A stretch of DNA of 6,266 nucleotides. Origin: an uncultured Collinsella sp. (GTDB lineage: Bacteria; Actinomycetota; Coriobacteriia; Coriobacteriales; Coriobacteriaceae). The position numbers and the translations under genes are program-made. Shown in pieces: positions 5,200 to 6,266 of this stretch. Within the stretch, counting starts at the first letter, position 1. Each line of letters opens with the position of its first letter. Location: assembly GCA_900552425.1 (NCBI GenBank), contig URZR01000102.1, forward strand, positions 1 through 6,266, written 5' to 3'. A model generated the notes under the pieces. It was not told where the DNA came from and searched no databases. It worked only from the letters and a program-made list of their open reading frames with translations.

Positions 5200-6266
5200 C
5201 TACTCCTTATCAAACGAAACGTCGGCGGCGGGAAGCTCAATCGTAAAGACCGAGCCGTGCGGCTCCGCCGCGGCAACCTCTATGCTACCGCCATGTGCCA
5301 GCGCAATGGAGCGGCACAGGGACAATCCCAGGCCCACGCTGCGTTGGCTATCGGCCAAGCCATGGTTGGCGGTGTAGAACGACTCAAAGATGCGCTCGCG
5401 GTCCTCGGGTGCAATGCCCGGCCCGTCGTCGGCGACCGAACACCTCACGCACCCGCCGTCAGCGCCAATCGAGATCACGATATGCGAACCCGCAGGCGTA
5501 TAGGCAATGGCGTTGTTCACCAGGTTGACCACGAGCTGTACCATCAGGCGCGCATCGACGTTGACGAGCGCTGGCTCGTCGCACGCCACTACCTTAAGGT
5601 CGTGCTCGCGCACAGCCGGATTTACGTGGCGCAGCGCCTCCTCGACGATATCGTCCATGAGCTCGAGCGTGATCGACAGGCGCATGCCACCACCCTCGAG
5701 CTTGGTGATGGCGAGCAGGTTCTCGACGGTGGCGTTGAGCCATTGTGCATCCGAGCGAATGGACAGGAGCATGCCGCGGCGCGTCTGGTCGTCGAGCACG
5801 GCCGTGCCGGTCGAGCCCTGGTCGAGCAGCACATCGGCATTGCCCGAAATACTGGTAAGCGGCGTGCGCAGATCATGCGAGATGGAGCGCAGCAGGTTGG
5901 CGCGCAGCTGTTCGTTTTTGGCGAGCACCGCCGCCTCCTCGCGGGCCTCCATGGCGCGGGCGCGATCGAGCGCCAGCTCTCCTTCGCTCACGATGGCATC
6001 GGCAAGTGTCCGCTCCTCGTGCGTCAGCACGTCGGGCTCGGCAACGATAGCCAGCACGCCCACCACCGAGGCGGGATCGCCCGCGCGCACCATGGTGTCG
6101 CCCGAGCGCACGGTCAGGTAGATGCCGTAGAACGCCGAGCCGCCGTAGGTGGCATCGAGCGGCGTTCCCACATAGGCGGACGCCGAGAGCCGCGGCGGCA
6201 TCTGCGGCGCCAGTTCATGCACCGGCGCGGCATCGCCCACGGCCGTGTACGTCGCGCGCGGCAACA
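5200..6266 (-). CDS. kdpD: KdpD-like sensor histidine kinase, C-terminal part (5' end beyond window)
   Basis: The last 355 codons of a KdpD-type membrane histidine kinase are visible (E. coli KdpD is 894 aa). The N-terminal KdpD/Usp domains and the four membrane helices would lie off the right edge. Numbering from the codon at 6262-6264, the first 100 residues look like the GAF-like region (VVGVLAIVAEPDVLTHEERTLADAI), followed by a helical linker. The H-box is ISHDLRTPLTSISG with phospho-acceptor His130, the N-box LVVNLVNNAIAYTP is at 244-257, the G1 box VADDGPGI at 277-284, the F-box RIFESFY at 291-297, and the G2 box SVGLGLSLCRSIALAHGG at 309-326. All kinase boxes are present, so the kinase should be active on KdpE. 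Its TAG stop immediately follows the kdpE ribosome binding site core, so translation of the two is probably coupled. Confidence 0.95.
   Translation of the reverse strand, partial: LPRATYTAVGDAAPVHELAPQMPPRLSASAYVGTPLDATYGGSAFYGIYLTVRSGDTMVRAGDPASVVGVLAIVAEPDVLTHEERTLADAIVSEGELALDRARAMEAREEAAVLAKNEQLRANLLRSISHDLRTPLTSISGNADVLLDQGSTGTAVLDDQTRRGMLLSIRSDAQWLNATVENLLAITKLEGGGMRLSITLELMDDIVEEALRHVNPAVREHDLKVVACDEPALVNVDARLMVQLVVNLVNNAIAYTPAGSHIVISIGADGGCVRCSVADDGPGIAPEDRERIFESFYTANHGLADSQRSVGLGLSLCRSIALAHGGSIEVAAAEPHGSVFTIELPAADVSFDKE
5203..5208 (-). promoter_or_regulatory. Ribosome binding site of kdpE, within the kdpD 3' end
   Basis: On the minus strand AAGGAG is followed directly by the kdpD stop TAG, then CGCT, then the kdpE GTG. 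The site lies inside the last kdpD codons (Lys-Glu), so ribosomes finishing kdpD stop on top of it. This decides the GTG start of kdpE. Confidence 0.8.

Noticed and set aside
5196..5276. N-terminal extension of KdpE from an ATG at 5276
   Set aside because: It overlaps kdpD by 77 nt, has no ribosome binding site and adds Arg/Ser-rich sequence unlike response regulators. The GTG at 5193-5195 has AAGGAG at proper distance.
5507..6121. Ser/Arg-rich open frame antisense to kdpD
   Set aside because: This is a shadow of the conserved kinase core, with no domain and no ribosome binding site.
6262..6264. TTG at the right edge as the start of the kinase gene
   Set aside because: The visible protein begins in the middle of a KdpD-like GAF region. 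The family is about 900 aa, so the gene continues beyond the window and this codon is internal.

Overview
The window reads as GC-rich chromosomal DNA from an actinobacterium. The close agreement in style with gut Coriobacteriia (Collinsella-like) is my impression from codon use and protein sequence, not a database result. There are no mobile elements, phage genes, CRISPR arrays, tRNAs or rRNAs. Five protein genes fill almost everything.

Layout. On the minus strand at the left lie a transaldolase-family aldolase (30-734) and, upstream of it, a Cof-type HAD phosphatase (928-1755). They are separated by an AT-richer spacer of 193 bp that carries inverted repeats. Divergent from the phosphatase, on the plus strand, is a very long rlmKL-type 23S rRNA methyltransferase gene (1831-4389, 852 aa). 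It converges on the minus-strand pair kdpD (C-terminal part only, running off the right edge) and kdpE (4482-5195). The 92 bp between the converging stops contains a 65-bp imperfect palindrome.

How the genes work together. The left pair probably handles sugar phosphates. The aldolase has the Glu and Phe expected of a true transaldolase rather than a fructose-6-phosphate aldolase. KdpD and KdpE form a translationally coupled two-component system that in other bacteria senses K+ limitation and drives kdpFABC. The kdpFABC genes would be expected outside the right edge. RlmKL is an unrelated housekeeping rRNA modification gene.

Main points to look at again. First, the N-terminal (RlmL) half of RlmKL keeps the THUMP domain and flanking fold motifs but has lost the AdoMet-binding DPMCGSGT motif and the catalytic NPPY motif, whereas the RlmK half is intact. 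This looks like a pseudo-methyltransferase half. Second, the palindrome between rlmKL and kdpE forms a nearly continuous hairpin whose two imperfect pairs are G-U in plus-strand RNA but A-C in minus-strand RNA. Third, the tal-HAD spacer has paired TAAACA-type motifs that could be operators. I saw no evidence of a wholly new multi-gene system.
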